A program made the position numbers and the translations under genes. From positions 1 through 64,000 of the forward strand of contig CAKPDR010000003.1 in the NCBI GenBank assembly GCA_934149075.1: a stretch of 64,000 nt of DNA, in the 5' to 3' direction. This DNA comes from an uncultured Clostridia bacterium. GTDB lineage: Bacteria; Bacillota; Clostridia; TANB77; CAG-508. Below the pieces are notes generated by a model, which was given only the letters and a program-made list of their open reading frames with translations, did not search any database and was not told where the DNA came from. Positions 37,601 through 47,404 of this stretch are shown in pieces (the stretch's first letter is position 1; each line of letters begins with the position of its first letter).

Positions 37601-40600
37601 GAATCTTCAAATACAATTGCTACATTATTGGGTGTTTTTGTTACTTGTTCTTCAAATAATTGAATTATAGTGTCATCTTTGTTATATTCCATTCTTGTAT
37701 CATTAAATTCATATAATATTTTTTCTTTTTCTCTTTTATTTATAATAGATATATTTGAAATAGTTATATCTCCTTCTTCAATAACATTTGATATTATATT
37801 AATATAATGATTTGATAATTCTTTTATAAATCTTTCATCAAATAACTTTGTCCAATATTCAAATGATAGTTGTAATTTCTTATCATTTAATATTGTTTCT
37901 AAAGACAAGTCATATTTAGAAGTATGTGATTTGGGTATATAATATTTTGCATTTTCTCCATTAAATTCTACTGTAGAAAATATATCACTTTGATATATAA
38001 ACATTGTATCAAATAATGGGGTTCTGCTATTATCTCTTGTAATATTTAATTCGTTTACTAATAAGTCAAATGGGTAATCTTGATATTCATATGCTTTTAG
38101 TAAATTCTCTTTTACTTTTTCTAATAAATCCTCAAATTTTTCTTCTGAAATAATGCTATTTTTTAATGGTAAAGTATTTACAAACATTCCTAATACATTT
38201 TCAAGTTCTTTATGAGTTCGTCCAGATATTGGTGAACCTACGATTATAGTTTCTTGGCCTGTGTATTTATATAACAAGATATAATAACATGTTAATAAAA
38301 ACATATATGGCGTTACATTTCTATTTTTTGAAAATTCTATAATTTTTTTTGTGAATTTCTCTGGAATTATTATATTGTACGTATTTCCTTCATAACTTTT
38401 TATTGGTGGTCTAGGATATGTTGATGGCATATTTAATATTGGAGTTCCATTAATAAATTGATTTTTCCAATAATTTTTACTTTTTTCTAATTTATCTCCC
38501 AATAATTGACTTTCTTCCCATACAGCATAATCTTTATACGATATTAATGGTTCTTCTATATCCTTTTTATCATACAATTTTGATAATTCCTGCAATAATA
38601 GCTTTAATGATGTACCATCAAATATAATGTGATGTACACTTAACATTAATAGTGTTTTTCCATTTGGTAGTAATAATAAATTTGTATCCAATAATGGCGC
38701 CTTATTTAAATCAAATATTTTCTTTGTTTCTTCAAATATTTTTTGTATATCATTGCTTTGTGCATATTGGGTATGTATTCTTATAGTACAATTATCATCA
38801 ATTTTTTGTATAATTTCTCCTCCGTCTTTAACTTCAAAATATGTTTTTAATATTTCATTTTTCTCAACAATTTCATCCATTGCATTTTGTAACTTTTCTA
38901 AATTTACACTACCATTTAATAAAATTCCTCCATTAATATTATATACATCAGATTTTTCTTCCATATTGCTTACAATATACATTCTTTTTTGTGCTGATGA
39001 TACAGGATAATATTCTCTGTGTTCTACTTTAGTAATCATATTTTTATTTTTATTAGAAATTTGTATATTCTCTACTAAACGTCTTACTGTTGGATATTCA
39101 AATATTTGTCCATATGTAATATTTATATTGTTTCTAGAAGCTTCTATTTGTATCTTCATCGCTGATATTGAATCTCCACCTAATTCGAAGAAATTGTCAT
39201 CTATGCTTATATCATCAAGTTCTAATACATTTTTAAATATGCAAGCCATTTCCATTTCCATTTGATTTGTAGGCTTTATTATTGTTTTATTTGATTCATT
39301 TGTATTTATCATTTTGACTAATTCATTTTTATCTATTTTTCCATTTGGAGTATATGGGAATTTATCTAATTCAGTAAAGTACGAAGGTATCATATAGCTT
39401 GGTAAAGTTTTTTGTAGCATTGCTCTTAATTCTGAAACTTCTACTTTCTGATTAGAAATATAGTATGCTGATATTACTTCTCTATTTCCAATTTCTTGTT
39501 TTACTACATGGACTTTTTTTATACTTGGATTTTTTAATATTTTGTTTTCTATTTCCTCTAATTCAACTCTTAATCCTCTAATTTTAATTTGATTATCTAT
39601 TCTTCCTAGACAATATAATTCTCCTTGGCTATCAAATTTGCATATATCTCCTGTTTTATACATTACACTATTTTCTAAAAACGGGTTTTTAATATATCTT
39701 TCTTTTGTTATATCTTCTCTATTTAAATATCCTGCTCCAACACCGTCTCCAGCAATATATAATTCTCCTGTTATTCCAATAGGAACAACTTGCAGATTTT
39801 TGTTTAGCACATACACTTGTGTATTTGCTATTGGTCTTCCTATTGTTATAACTTTTTCATTTGTTAATTCTTTTATTGTTGACCATATAGTTGTTTCTGT
39901 TGGTCCATACATATTAAATATCTTAGCTTTAGATCTTTTTTGCAGATTACTAAGTATTTTTTCACTTATTGGTTCTCCACCAACTAGAATGTCTGTTGCT
40001 TTTTCTAAAAACTTTACATTTTCTTTTTCTTCCATCATTATTGCATATCTTGATGGAGTTGTTTGTATCATATTCACATTATTTTTTATACACAATTTGT
40101 TCAATAATGCTGGGTTATGCTGTTCTTCTTCATTCGCTATTATTACTGTTAATCCAGATGTTAATGAACACCATATTTCTAGGCCAAATATATCAAAAGA
40201 AATTGTTGTAATTGATACGATTGTTTTATTCTTATTAAAATCTATTTTTTCTTTTACACCAATTACAAAATTAATAAGATTTTTATTTGTTATTTTTACA
40301 CCTTTAGGCAAGCCTGTAGAACCTGATGTATAAATAATGTATGCTATATCATCGGGTAAACTTATTTTGTTCAAATTGCTTATTTTCTGTCTTACAATTT
40401 TATCACTATTTATACATATTTTATTTTCAAATTCTATATTATTATATAGTTCTTCTGTTGTTATTAATAACTTTGCTTGACTATTTTCTAACATATATTC
40501 TATTCTTTTTTCAGGATATGTTGGATCTATTGGTATATAACAAGCACCTGCTTTTTGTATTCCTAAAAATGCAATAAATATTTCTAATCCTCTTGGAAGC

Positions 40601-43600
40601 ATTACACCTATTTTATCATTTGATTTTATTCCTTGTTCTCTTAAATAATTTGCTAATTGATTAGCTTTTTCATTTAACTGTTTATATGAAATTTTTTTAT
40701 TCTCAAATACGGCTGCAATTTTATTAGGCAACTTCTTGGCTTGTCCTTCAAATAATTCTGAAATTGTTTTATCTTTCTGATAATCTATTTTTGTATTATT
40801 AAAGTCATACAAAATTTTATTTCTTTCACGTTCAGAAATTATTTCAATATCTTTTATTTTTACATTATTATTTCCTATGATATTATTAATGATATTAATA
40901 TAATGTTCAAACATTTTTTCAATTGTCTGCTTTTTAAATAAACCACTACAATATTCTAAATTTATAGCATGACTCTTAGGTTTTATTTCTAATGATAAAT
41001 TAAATTTTGCTATTCCATTATCAATTTCAATAATTTTTGTTTCTTTATCATCTAGTCTTAAACTATTCTCTTCTTTATTCTGATATGTAAACATTACATC
41101 AAATAATGGATTTCTTGAATTATCTACTTTAATTCCAAGTTTCTTTATTAACATATCAAATGGATATGGTTGATTAGACAAATCATCCAAAATTTGTTCC
41201 TTCATCACATTCAAAAATTCCTGAAATGTTGCTTCTGGATTTATATTTCCTTTTACAACTATATTGTTTACAAACATACCTATTATTCTTTTTGTTTCAT
41301 TAATATTTCTATTAGCAAATGGTGACCCTAAAATAATTTCTTTTTGTCCTGTATATTTATATAACAATATAAAAAATGCAGATAGAAATAGCATATATGG
41401 TGAAACTCCTATTTTCTTAGCATATCTTTCAATTTTTCTAAATTGATTTTCGTCTATTACATTTACTATTTTATTTCCTCTATAGCTCCTATTAATAGGA
41501 ATTTTGTAATCATATGGCAAATTCAATTGTGCAAAATCTGAATTTTTAAATTTATCAATCCAATAATTTTCAATAGTTCTTATTTCTTTACTTTCATTAT
41601 ACCTATTTTCCCAAATAGCATAATCTTTATATTGAATTGGTATCTTTTTTAAGTTTTCTCCATTATATAATCTTTCAAATTCTATTATTAAATTATTTAA
41701 AGCTGTTCCGTCCATTACAATATGATGTGATTCCATTAGCAATAATGTTTTCTTGTTGTCAATATAATGTATTTCTACTCTTATCAATTGTCCTTTTTCT
41801 AATTCAAAAGGTTTAGAAAATTGATTTATTATTTTCTTAATCTCTCCTTCAGTGTTATTATATACTGGTATTTCTAAATCAATTTTTTCTTTTATTTTTT
41901 GTACAACATTATTATTTTCTAAAATAAATTCAGTTCTTAAAGTTTCATGTCTCTCAATGATTTTATCAAATGCCTTTTTTACTCTCTCTTTATCTAAAAT
42001 CTCATCTACTAATATTCCTCCTGGCATATTATATACAATATTTTTTTCGTTAATTATTTTTGCATTATAATAAATTCTTTTTTGTGCAGATGACATAGGA
42101 TATGTTTCTTTCATAGTGGTTTTTTCTATTTTTATTCTTTTAACATTTTCTGTCTTGTTTTTTCTAATATAGTCAGACATATCTTTTATTTTAAAATTTG
42201 ATAATATGTCTTTAATATTGATTTGTACATTAAATTTAGATAATATTTTAGTTGATAATGTTATAGCAGATAATGAATCTCCACCTAAATCTAATAATGA
42301 ATCTTCTATACTAATATTTTGAACATTTAGCATTTTTTCTATTATTTTGATCAATTTCGTATCAATATCATTTCTTGATTTTACAATTATTTTATCAGTT
42401 TGTTCTAAACTTGGTTCTGGTAAAGCTTTTCTATCTACTTTTCCGTTTGGCGTATATGGTATTTTATCTAATCTAACAAAATACTGTGGAACCATATATT
42501 CTGGTAATTTTGAATACAAAACTGATTTTAAAACAGATTTTGCAACATGACCATTTTCCACATAATATGCACATAATATTTCTTTTTCATTAACTATTTT
42601 TTTTGTAACGATACAATCTCGAATGTTGTAAACTGATTGTATTCTTTTTTCAATTTCCTGGAGTTCTATTCTTAGTCCTCTTATTTTTACTTGATTGTCA
42701 ACTCTACCATGGCATATGATTTCCCCTTTATAGTCAAAAACACCTAAGTCCCCTACTTTATACATTATTTTTTTGTTTACAAATGGATTTTGAATAAAAC
42801 TTTCTTTAGTTTGTTGTTCTTTATTTATATATCCTTTTCCAACCCCATCACCTGATATGTATATTTCTCCAATTGTTCCTTGTGGTAATATTTTCTTGTT
42901 TTTGTTTAATATATATATTTGTGTGTTATTAATTGGCTTACCTATTGTAATAATATCTTTCTTTGTAACATCGGCTACTGTTGAAAAAATTGTTGTTTCT
43001 GATGGCCCATATCCATTATAAATTATTACATTTGGAATTGTATTTTTTATTTTATCTACCAATGTCTTAGGAAGTGACTCACCTGCAAGCATTATATACT
43101 TTAAACTTTTTAAATTATCTTTATTGCTTACATTATCTAAATGAAATTTCATTATAGATGGCGTTGTTTGAATAATTTCCACTTCATTTTCGCTTATAAT
43201 TCTTTCTATCTCTGATGTCATTTTTTGTTCATTTTCATTTGTTAGATATACTGTTAGTCCTCTTGTCAATGACATTAATGTTTCAAATCCAAATATATCA
43301 AAAGAAACTGTTGTTATTGATAAAATTTTATGGTTTTTCCCGTCTTCTAGATATTCAATCAGATTTTTCATTGAATTATAAAAATTACTTAAATTTTTTT
43401 GTTTTAGCATTACTCCTTTTGGAGTTCCTGTTGAACCAGATGTATATATTAAATATGATAAATCTTCTGGATTTGATATATTTCCTAAATTCTCTTTATG
43501 TGTTTCATATATTTTCTCATCTTTAACATTTATTAATTTTTTATCTGCTAAGTTTCTTCTGTTTTGACTTGTTAATATTATGCTTGCTTCACTATCTTCA

Positions 43601-45237
43601 AGCATATATTCAATTCTATCTCTTGGATAGTCTGGTGCAATTGGAATATAACTTCCTCCTGACTTTAATACTGCCAACATAGAAATTAGCATTTCAAAAG
43701 AACGTTCTAATAAAATTCCAACAACTGAATTATTTTCTACTCCGTTCTCTCTTAATTTGTATGCTAAACTATTAGCCCTTTCATTTAGCTCTTTATATGT
43801 CATCATCTTTTTTTCAAACACAATTGCTATATTTTCTGGCTTTTTCTCAGCCTGAATTTCAAAATACTTTATAAATGGTATATTATCATCATACTCTAAT
43901 TCAGTTTTATTAAAATCAAAAATTAATTTTTCTTTTTCTTCTGGTGTAACAATTTCTATATCTTTAATCTGTATTTGCTGTTTTGATATTACTTGTTTTA
44001 TAATATACAAAATTCTTTGATGTAATTTTTCAATATCTGTTTGTTCATATATACTTGTTTTATAATCATAAGCAATATTTAAACTACCCGTATCATTTAA
44101 ATCATAAATCTGTATATCCATATTTTCTGCACAGCATCCATTAAATGTCCATTCTGTTTTATATTTTATATCTCCTCCACTCATTTGAGCATTTGTTATT
44201 TGATATGATAATAAAATATTATATAAGTTTGGTATGTCTTTATCTTTTTCCCTTAGATCTTCTAATAGGCATTGATAAGAATATTTTTGGTGTTTTAACA
44301 TATTTAAAGAATCAATTGCCACATGTTTTATAAATTCCATAAATCTTATGTCTTCTCTAATCTTTATCCTAAATGGAGCCATATTAATAAACATTCCAGC
44401 AGCATTTTTTTCTTTAAAATTTGTTCTATTTAGTATTGGTGTTCCTATTACAAAATCGTCTAAGTTTGATATTTCTCCAATATAAATTGAATATACTGCC
44501 ATAAAGAAATTATATAATGATATTTTATTGATTTTACAATATTCTTTTATTTGTTCTACATCTGCTATATCTAAGCTGAATTGTTTTCTTTCTCCTTCTG
44601 GATTAGTATCATCTATATTTCCTTTACTTCCATATATTGTTGCAACTTCTGGTATTGTTGAAAATTGTTCTTTCCAATATTTTTTGTCTTTTTGATATTT
44701 TTCACTTTCTTGGTATTGTTTTTCAGATTTAATATAGTCTATATATGAATATATAGCCTTTGTTTCGATTTCTTTATTTTGTTTTAATGCTGAATATGTT
44801 TTGATTATTTCATTACAAATGAACGCAAGTGTCCACGCGTCTGAAATCAAATGGTGAATATTGAGCATAAAGGCTCCTTCTCCATTTTCAAATTTAAAGA
44901 TATAAAATTTAAATAATTCTGAATTTTCTAATTTAAATGGTGTTCTTACTATTTTTTTTCTTTCTTCTTCTAGTTCTTTTTTGCTCGCAACTTTAACAGT
45001 GTCTATCTGTATTTTCTTTGGTTCAGATAGCACCTGTCGAACCCCTTCATCTTCAATTTTTATTTGCATCCTAAAATTATCGTGTTTTTGGCACACAATT
45101 TCTATTGATTTTTTAAGTTTTTCAAAATCAATTTTTTCATTAATTAATGCGGTTCCACATATATTGTTTATGCTACTTCCTTTGTAGTATTGTTCAATTA
45201 CCCAGATTGATTTCTGAGAGTTTGTTAAATTCCCCAT
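34684..45237 (-). CDS. Three-module nonribosomal peptide synthetase with terminal reductase
   Basis: Multidomain megasynthase of about 3517 aa, C-A-T-C-A-T-C-A-T-R. C1 has HHLISDA at 128-134; C2 HHIVMDG near 1171; C3 HHIIFDG near 2202. Each adenylation domain has YTSGSTG..PKG, GYGPSETT or MYGPTETT, and the NGK(V/I)D lysine. Carrier serines lie in LGGDS near 988, 2023 and 3063. The C-terminal reductase starts TGVTGFLG (NADPH loop, 3143-3149) and has YVRSK (Tyr3311, Lys3315). It should release the peptide as aldehyde or alcohol. Codes read by alignment to GrsA: A1 DIFTMAGIFK, A2 DILTLGMIWK (close to Gly), A3 DIFMIAGVFK. The N-terminal C domain suggests an acylated start or an upstream partner. 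Start chosen at 45237 because a promoter abuts the ATG at 45300. No PPTase nearby. Confidence 0.93.
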   Translation of the reverse strand: MGNLTNSQKSIWVIEQYYKGSSINNICGTALINEKIDFEKLKKSIEIVCQKHDNFRMQIKIEDEGVRQVLSEPKKIQIDTVKVASKKELEEERKKIVRTPFKLENSELFKFYIFKFENGEGAFMLNIHHLISDAWTLAFICNEIIKTYSALKQNKEIETKAIYSYIDYIKSEKQYQESEKYQKDKKYWKEQFSTIPEVATIYGSKGNIDDTNPEGERKQFSLDIADVEQIKEYCKINKISLYNFFMAVYSIYIGEISNLDDFVIGTPILNRTNFKEKNAAGMFINMAPFRIKIREDIRFMEFIKHVAIDSLNMLKHQKYSYQCLLEDLREKDKDIPNLYNILLSYQITNAQMSGGDIKYKTEWTFNGCCAENMDIQIYDLNDTGSLNIAYDYKTSIYEQTDIEKLHQRILYIIKQVISKQQIQIKDIEIVTPEEKEKLIFDFNKTELEYDDNIPFIKYFEIQAEKKPENIAIVFEKKMMTYKELNERANSLAYKLRENGVENNSVVGILLERSFEMLISMLAVLKSGGSYIPIAPDYPRDRIEYMLEDSEASIILTSQNRRNLADKKLINVKDEKIYETHKENLGNISNPEDLSYLIYTSGSTGTPKGVMLKQKNLSNFYNSMKNLIEYLEDGKNHKILSITTVSFDIFGFETLMSLTRGLTVYLTNENEQKMTSEIERIISENEVEIIQTTPSIMKFHLDNVSNKDNLKSLKYIMLAGESLPKTLVDKIKNTIPNVIIYNGYGPSETTIFSTVADVTKKDIITIGKPINNTQIYILNKNKKILPQGTIGEIYISGDGVGKGYINKEQQTKESFIQNPFVNKKIMYKVGDLGVFDYKGEIICHGRVDNQVKIRGLRIELQEIEKRIQSVYNIRDCIVTKKIVNEKEILCAYYVENGHVAKSVLKSVLYSKLPEYMVPQYFVRLDKIPYTPNGKVDRKALPEPSLEQTDKIIVKSRNDIDTKLIKIIEKMLNVQNISIEDSLLDLGGDSLSAITLSTKILSKFNVQINIKDILSNFKIKDMSDYIRKNKTENVKRIKIEKTTMKETYPMSSAQKRIYYNAKIINEKNIVYNMPGGILVDEILDKERVKKAFDKIIERHETLRTEFILENNNVVQKIKEKIDLEIPVYNNTEGEIKKIINQFSKPFELEKGQLIRVEIHYIDNKKTLLLMESHHIVMDGTALNNLIIEFERLYNGENLKKIPIQYKDYAIWENRYNESKEIRTIENYWIDKFKNSDFAQLNLPYDYKIPINRSYRGNKIVNVIDENQFRKIERYAKKIGVSPYMLFLSAFFILLYKYTGQKEIILGSPFANRNINETKRIIGMFVNNIVVKGNINPEATFQEFLNVMKEQILDDLSNQPYPFDMLIKKLGIKVDNSRNPLFDVMFTYQNKEENSLRLDDKETKIIEIDNGIAKFNLSLEIKPKSHAINLEYCSGLFKKQTIEKMFEHYINIINNIIGNNNVKIKDIEIISERERNKILYDFNNTKIDYQKDKTISELFEGQAKKLPNKIAAVFENKKISYKQLNEKANQLANYLREQGIKSNDKIGVMLPRGLEIFIAFLGIQKAGACYIPIDPTYPEKRIEYMLENSQAKLLITTEELYNNIEFENKICINSDKIVRQKISNLNKISLPDDIAYIIYTSGSTGLPKGVKITNKNLINFVIGVKEKIDFNKNKTIVSITTISFDIFGLEIWCSLTSGLTVIIANEEEQHNPALLNKLCIKNNVNMIQTTPSRYAIMMEEKENVKFLEKATDILVGGEPISEKILSNLQKRSKAKIFNMYGPTETTIWSTIKELTNEKVITIGRPIANTQVYVLNKNLQVVPIGITGELYIAGDGVGAGYLNREDITKERYIKNPFLENSVMYKTGDICKFDSQGELYCLGRIDNQIKIRGLRVELEEIENKILKNPSIKKVHVVKQEIGNREVISAYYISNQKVEVSELRAMLQKTLPSYMIPSYFTELDKFPYTPNGKIDKNELVKMINTNESNKTIIKPTNQMEMEMACIFKNVLELDDISIDDNFFELGGDSISAMKIQIEASRNNINITYGQIFEYPTVRRLVENIQISNKNKNMITKVEHREYYPVSSAQKRMYIVSNMEEKSDVYNINGGILLNGSVNLEKLQNAMDEIVEKNEILKTYFEVKDGGEIIQKIDDNCTIRIHTQYAQSNDIQKIFEETKKIFDLNKAPLLDTNLLLLPNGKTLLMLSVHHIIFDGTSLKLLLQELSKLYDKKDIEEPLISYKDYAVWEESQLLGDKLEKSKNYWKNQFINGTPILNMPSTYPRPPIKSYEGNTYNIIIPEKFTKKIIEFSKNRNVTPYMFLLTCYYILLYKYTGQETIIVGSPISGRTHKELENVLGMFVNTLPLKNSIISEEKFEDLLEKVKENLLKAYEYQDYPFDLLVNELNITRDNSRTPLFDTMFIYQSDIFSTVEFNGENAKYYIPKSHTSKYDLSLETILNDKKLQLSFEYWTKLFDERFIKELSNHYINIISNVIEEGDITISNISIINKREKEKILYEFNDTRMEYNKDDTIIQLFEEQVTKTPNNVAIVFEDSQITYKELNERANQLAHYLINNGIKDSSVIGIMLPRGIEVLVSMIGVLKTGASYIPIDPELPSDRIEYMLNNSKAVLILTNQNINNILKINQINVSLDNKEVYSGNLSNINIKIDTNNQAYMIYTSGSTGLPKGVMLKHKSLTNLTNFLNNKVQFLQDRYSNMAIASITTISFDIFIFETLICLQRGLKIVMANEQEQNTPNLLDSLIVRNNVKAIQMTPSRMYIFINNKNIMPHLKNLKYIILAGEALPKELKDKIRETGDITVYNGYGPSETTVFSTFTDVTKYDEITIGKPLANTRIYILDKDKNICPICCPGEIYIAGDGVGIGYCNNKEMTRERFIKDEFYENEIMYKTGDLGMYLPNGEIHYIGRVDNQIKIRGLRIELGEIEKCILKYPNVDKCIITSHIDNNNRQFIVAYLTVINRIATNKLRAFLKTMLPKYMIPSYFVILDKIPYLTNGKIDKKALPKMDIESSKDNKKDYIAPRGNLELQLVNAFQNILAISPIGIDDNFFELGGDSLLAINLQVELMKMKINITYPEIFENPTVRELASKIAMAETHTFSTIDKNEFVGFEDILKNTCNMTEKIVKVNIKNIFLTGVTGFLGAHVLDKFLEKENGIVYCAIRKEPGLTLEEKVLNKLKFYFGNKYNDYLGKRIIIVNADLTQNELGMSNENIEKIFKNIDCVINCAAKVSHYGNYNEYRKVNVEGIENLLKICIKYNKRFYQISTLSVSGNSLVDQSYIEQSFKNDVTFKENNFYINQSLDNVYVRSKFEAEKIVLQYINKGADGYICRVGNLMNRFSDGKFQPNVDENAFIGRLNSLAKIGCIPDYLLKSYMEFTPVDRCAEAIIKLVQYPTEQNRIFHLYNNNHVNTDDFIKVLRKYKNISVVSNTEFLNKIDKLLTQKDFSNILSGILRDFDKNRKLVYESKIKLDAKFTNEYLSKIDFKWPKIDDEYLEKFINYFWQIGYITKEEN

Positions 45238-45300
45238 TTTTACTATAACATCCTTTTTATTTTGCAATTGTAATTTATTGCATATATTTCTTTTCCTCAT

Positions 45301-45329
45301 ATTGTAACACTTTTTTACAACTTTTGCAA
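45301..45329 (-). promoter_or_regulatory. Promoter of the NRPS-kinase operon
   Basis: TTGCAA and TACAAT with an exact 17-nt spacer on the minus strand. The -10 hexamer touches the upstream in-frame ATG (45300), so transcription would start inside that codon's neighbourhood and translation must use a later start such as 45237. Confidence 0.6.
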
Positions 45330-45417
45330 TTTTTTTAGACTGTAATTTGCTAAAAATAATAATTTTTTGATTATTTCTTTTAAAATAGTTTCACACTTAC
45401 AAAAAGGAGGCAATCAT

Positions 45418-46527
45418 ATGTTAAAAAAAATTCGAAGTTTTTTAATTTTGGCATTAATTATTTTTTTCTTGATAATAATTGGATATTATTTTTATAAAAC
45501 TTATAAAAATATTGATATTACTCCTGAATATGAAATTAAGCGAACAGAGTCCACAATCCCTTTACAAACTGTAGAATCCGCAACAAAAGAAAGTCAATCA
45601 ACTGCTGATATGTTAGAAAAAGTTTCTCAAAGTGTTGTTGGAATTTCAAGAATTAAAACTCGTACAAATTCAATTTTTTCTTCTAATGGATCTGTTAACG
45701 AACTCGGACTTGGAACAGGGATTATTGTTTCAAATAATGGATATATTTTAAGTAATTGTCATGTAACAGGTGAAAAATCAGCCACATGCTATGTCACCTT
45801 AGAAAATGGATATACTTATGAAGGCACAGTACTCTGGTGTGATACAGATTTAGATTTATCTATAACTAAAATTGATGCTACAAATTTGAATTATGCAACA
45901 ATTGGTGATTCATCTAATCTTAAATCAGGTGAAAATGTTTACGCAATAGGTAACCCTATCGGTTATGAATTTAGACGTACAATTACATCAGGAATTATAA
46001 GTGCATTAAATAGAACTATAAAAATTGAAGAAAATGACTCTATTTCATATATGACAGATTTAATTCAAACAGATGCATCTATTAATCCTGGAAACAGTGG
46101 TGGTCCTTTAATCAACCCTGCTGGTGAGGTCATTGGTGTTAATACTGTCAAAATTACAACTGCTGAGGGGATTGGTTTTGCAGTCCCTATTAATGTTGTT
46201 AAACCTGTTATTGAAAAATTTGTTACTGAAAACAAATTTGATGAAGCATATCTTGGAATTTATGCTTATGATAAAGATGTTATTCCATACTTATCCACTA
46301 CTTCAAATTTTACCTCTGGAATCTATATTGCTCATATAAACAAAAATAGTCCTGCCGTTTCTAGCGGTATTGAAAAAGGTGATATTATTACATCTATTGA
46401 TGGAAAAGTTTTAAATAATATGATTGAACTTAGAGAATATATTTATACAAAATCTCCTGGTGATACTATATCCATTAATATTAGCCGTGGATATATTACT
46501 AGAACATTTGATATTACTTTAAAATAA
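45418..46527 (+). CDS. HtrA/DegP-like membrane serine protease
   Basis: Envelope quality-control protease. A short N-terminal membrane anchor (about residues 9-28) leads to a trypsin-like domain with the triad His in LSNCHVTG, Asp in DTDLDLSITKID and Ser in INPGNSGGPLIN, then one PDZ domain (about 275-369; YLGIYAYDKD, GIEKGDIITSIDGK). The ATG at 45418 follows AAAAAGGAGG. At 369 aa it is a typical single-PDZ HtrA. Divergent from the NRPS; no CssRS-like partner next to it. Confidence 0.93.
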   Translation: MLKKIRSFLILALIIFFLIIIGYYFYKTYKNIDITPEYEIKRTESTIPLQTVESATKESQSTADMLEKVSQSVVGISRIKTRTNSIFSSNGSVNELGLGTGIIVSNNGYILSNCHVTGEKSATCYVTLENGYTYEGTVLWCDTDLDLSITKIDATNLNYATIGDSSNLKSGENVYAIGNPIGYEFRRTITSGIISALNRTIKIEENDSISYMTDLIQTDASINPGNSGGPLINPAGEVIGVNTVKITTAEGIGFAVPINVVKPVIEKFVTENKFDEAYLGIYAYDKDVIPYLSTTSNFTSGIYIAHINKNSPAVSSGIEKGDIITSIDGKVLNNMIELREYIYTKSPGDTISINISRGYITRTFDITLK

Positions 46528-46548
46528 TAATTATTTATTTATAAAAAC

Positions 46549-47298
46549 TTAAACAGTAATATATTTTTTTATATTTTCAAATTTATTGTCACCTATACCA
46601 CTAACATTTTTTATTTCATCAATTGAAGAAAATTTACCATTTTCATTTCTGTAGTTAATAATTTTTAGAGCCGTAGATGGACCTATTCCTGGTAAAGTTT
46701 CAAGTTCAGTTTGAGTAGCAGTATTAATATTAACCATACTTTTATTAGTAATAGTTTTATCAGTTTTACTACTCAAACTGTTCTGATTTTCAGATGTATC
46801 ATCATTTTTGCCATCTCCTGAGCCCATAGTAATATACTCAAATTTAGAATCTTTTTTTAATTCTTCTTTACTTGGAATGCTTACTTTCATTCCATCCTTC
46901 AATACATATGCTAAATTAATTTTAGAAATATTAGCATTATTAGTTATACCACCTGCTGAATTTATAGCATCAATTATTCTGCTATTTTCATTTAACATAG
47001 CAATTCCTGGATTAACAACTTCTCCTGTCACATATACAAAAATCTTATTTTCTGTTTCTATATTGTTTTCTTCTTCGCTATCATCTATTTCCACTTCTTC
47101 ATCATCTGACTTTTCTTCATTTTTCTCTAGGTTTTCTTTATCAACTTCTTCTTTATCTTCCTCAAAGTTCTCTGAAATTATTTCCTCACTATTTCTAGAA
47201 TTATTCTTTCTAATTGTCTTGCTATTCCAAATATATATGACACTAAAAACTACAATAATTGAAATTATAACAAATTTATTTTTTAAAAATTTTTTCAT
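46549..47298 (-). CDS. comEA: ComEA-like DNA-binding competence protein
   Basis: Membrane-anchored double-strand DNA receptor of the competence uptake machinery. An N-terminal helix (about 9-24) is followed by an acidic, probably disordered stretch (34-82), an SLBB domain (about 85-145, VYVTGEVVNPGIAML) and a C-terminal helix-hairpin-helix pair (NINTATQTELETLPGIGPSTALKIINYR...GIGDNKFENI). Length 249 aa is normal. comEC is not in the window. Converges on htrA with a 21-bp gap. Confidence 0.9.
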   Translation of the reverse strand: MKKFLKNKFVIISIIVVFSVIYIWNSKTIRKNNSRNSEEIISENFEEDKEEVDKENLEKNEEKSDDEEVEIDDSEEENNIETENKIFVYVTGEVVNPGIAMLNENSRIIDAINSAGGITNNANISKINLAYVLKDGMKVSIPSKEELKKDSKFEYITMGSGDGKNDDTSENQNSLSSKTDKTITNKSMVNINTATQTELETLPGIGPSTALKIINYRNENGKFSSIDEIKNVSGIGDNKFENIKKYITV

Positions 47299-47343
47299 AA
47301 AACTATCACCTTCCTTTAATTTTTAAATTAACACTAAAATTCC

Positions 47344-47372
47344 TTGAAATTTATTTGTAAATAAGTTATTAT
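47344..47372 (+). promoter_or_regulatory. Promoter of the D,D-carboxypeptidase gene
   Basis: TTGAAA and TATTAT with a 17-nt spacer, about 30 nt before the ATG. Confidence 0.5.
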
Positions 47373-47404
47373 ATAAATACATTAAATAAACAAGGAGAAA
47401 ACAA

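Noticed and set aside
45238..45300. NRPS translation start at the upstream ATG (45300)
   Set aside because: It lacks a ribosome-binding site and touches the -10 hexamer of the best promoter, so the next ATG (45237) is preferred.
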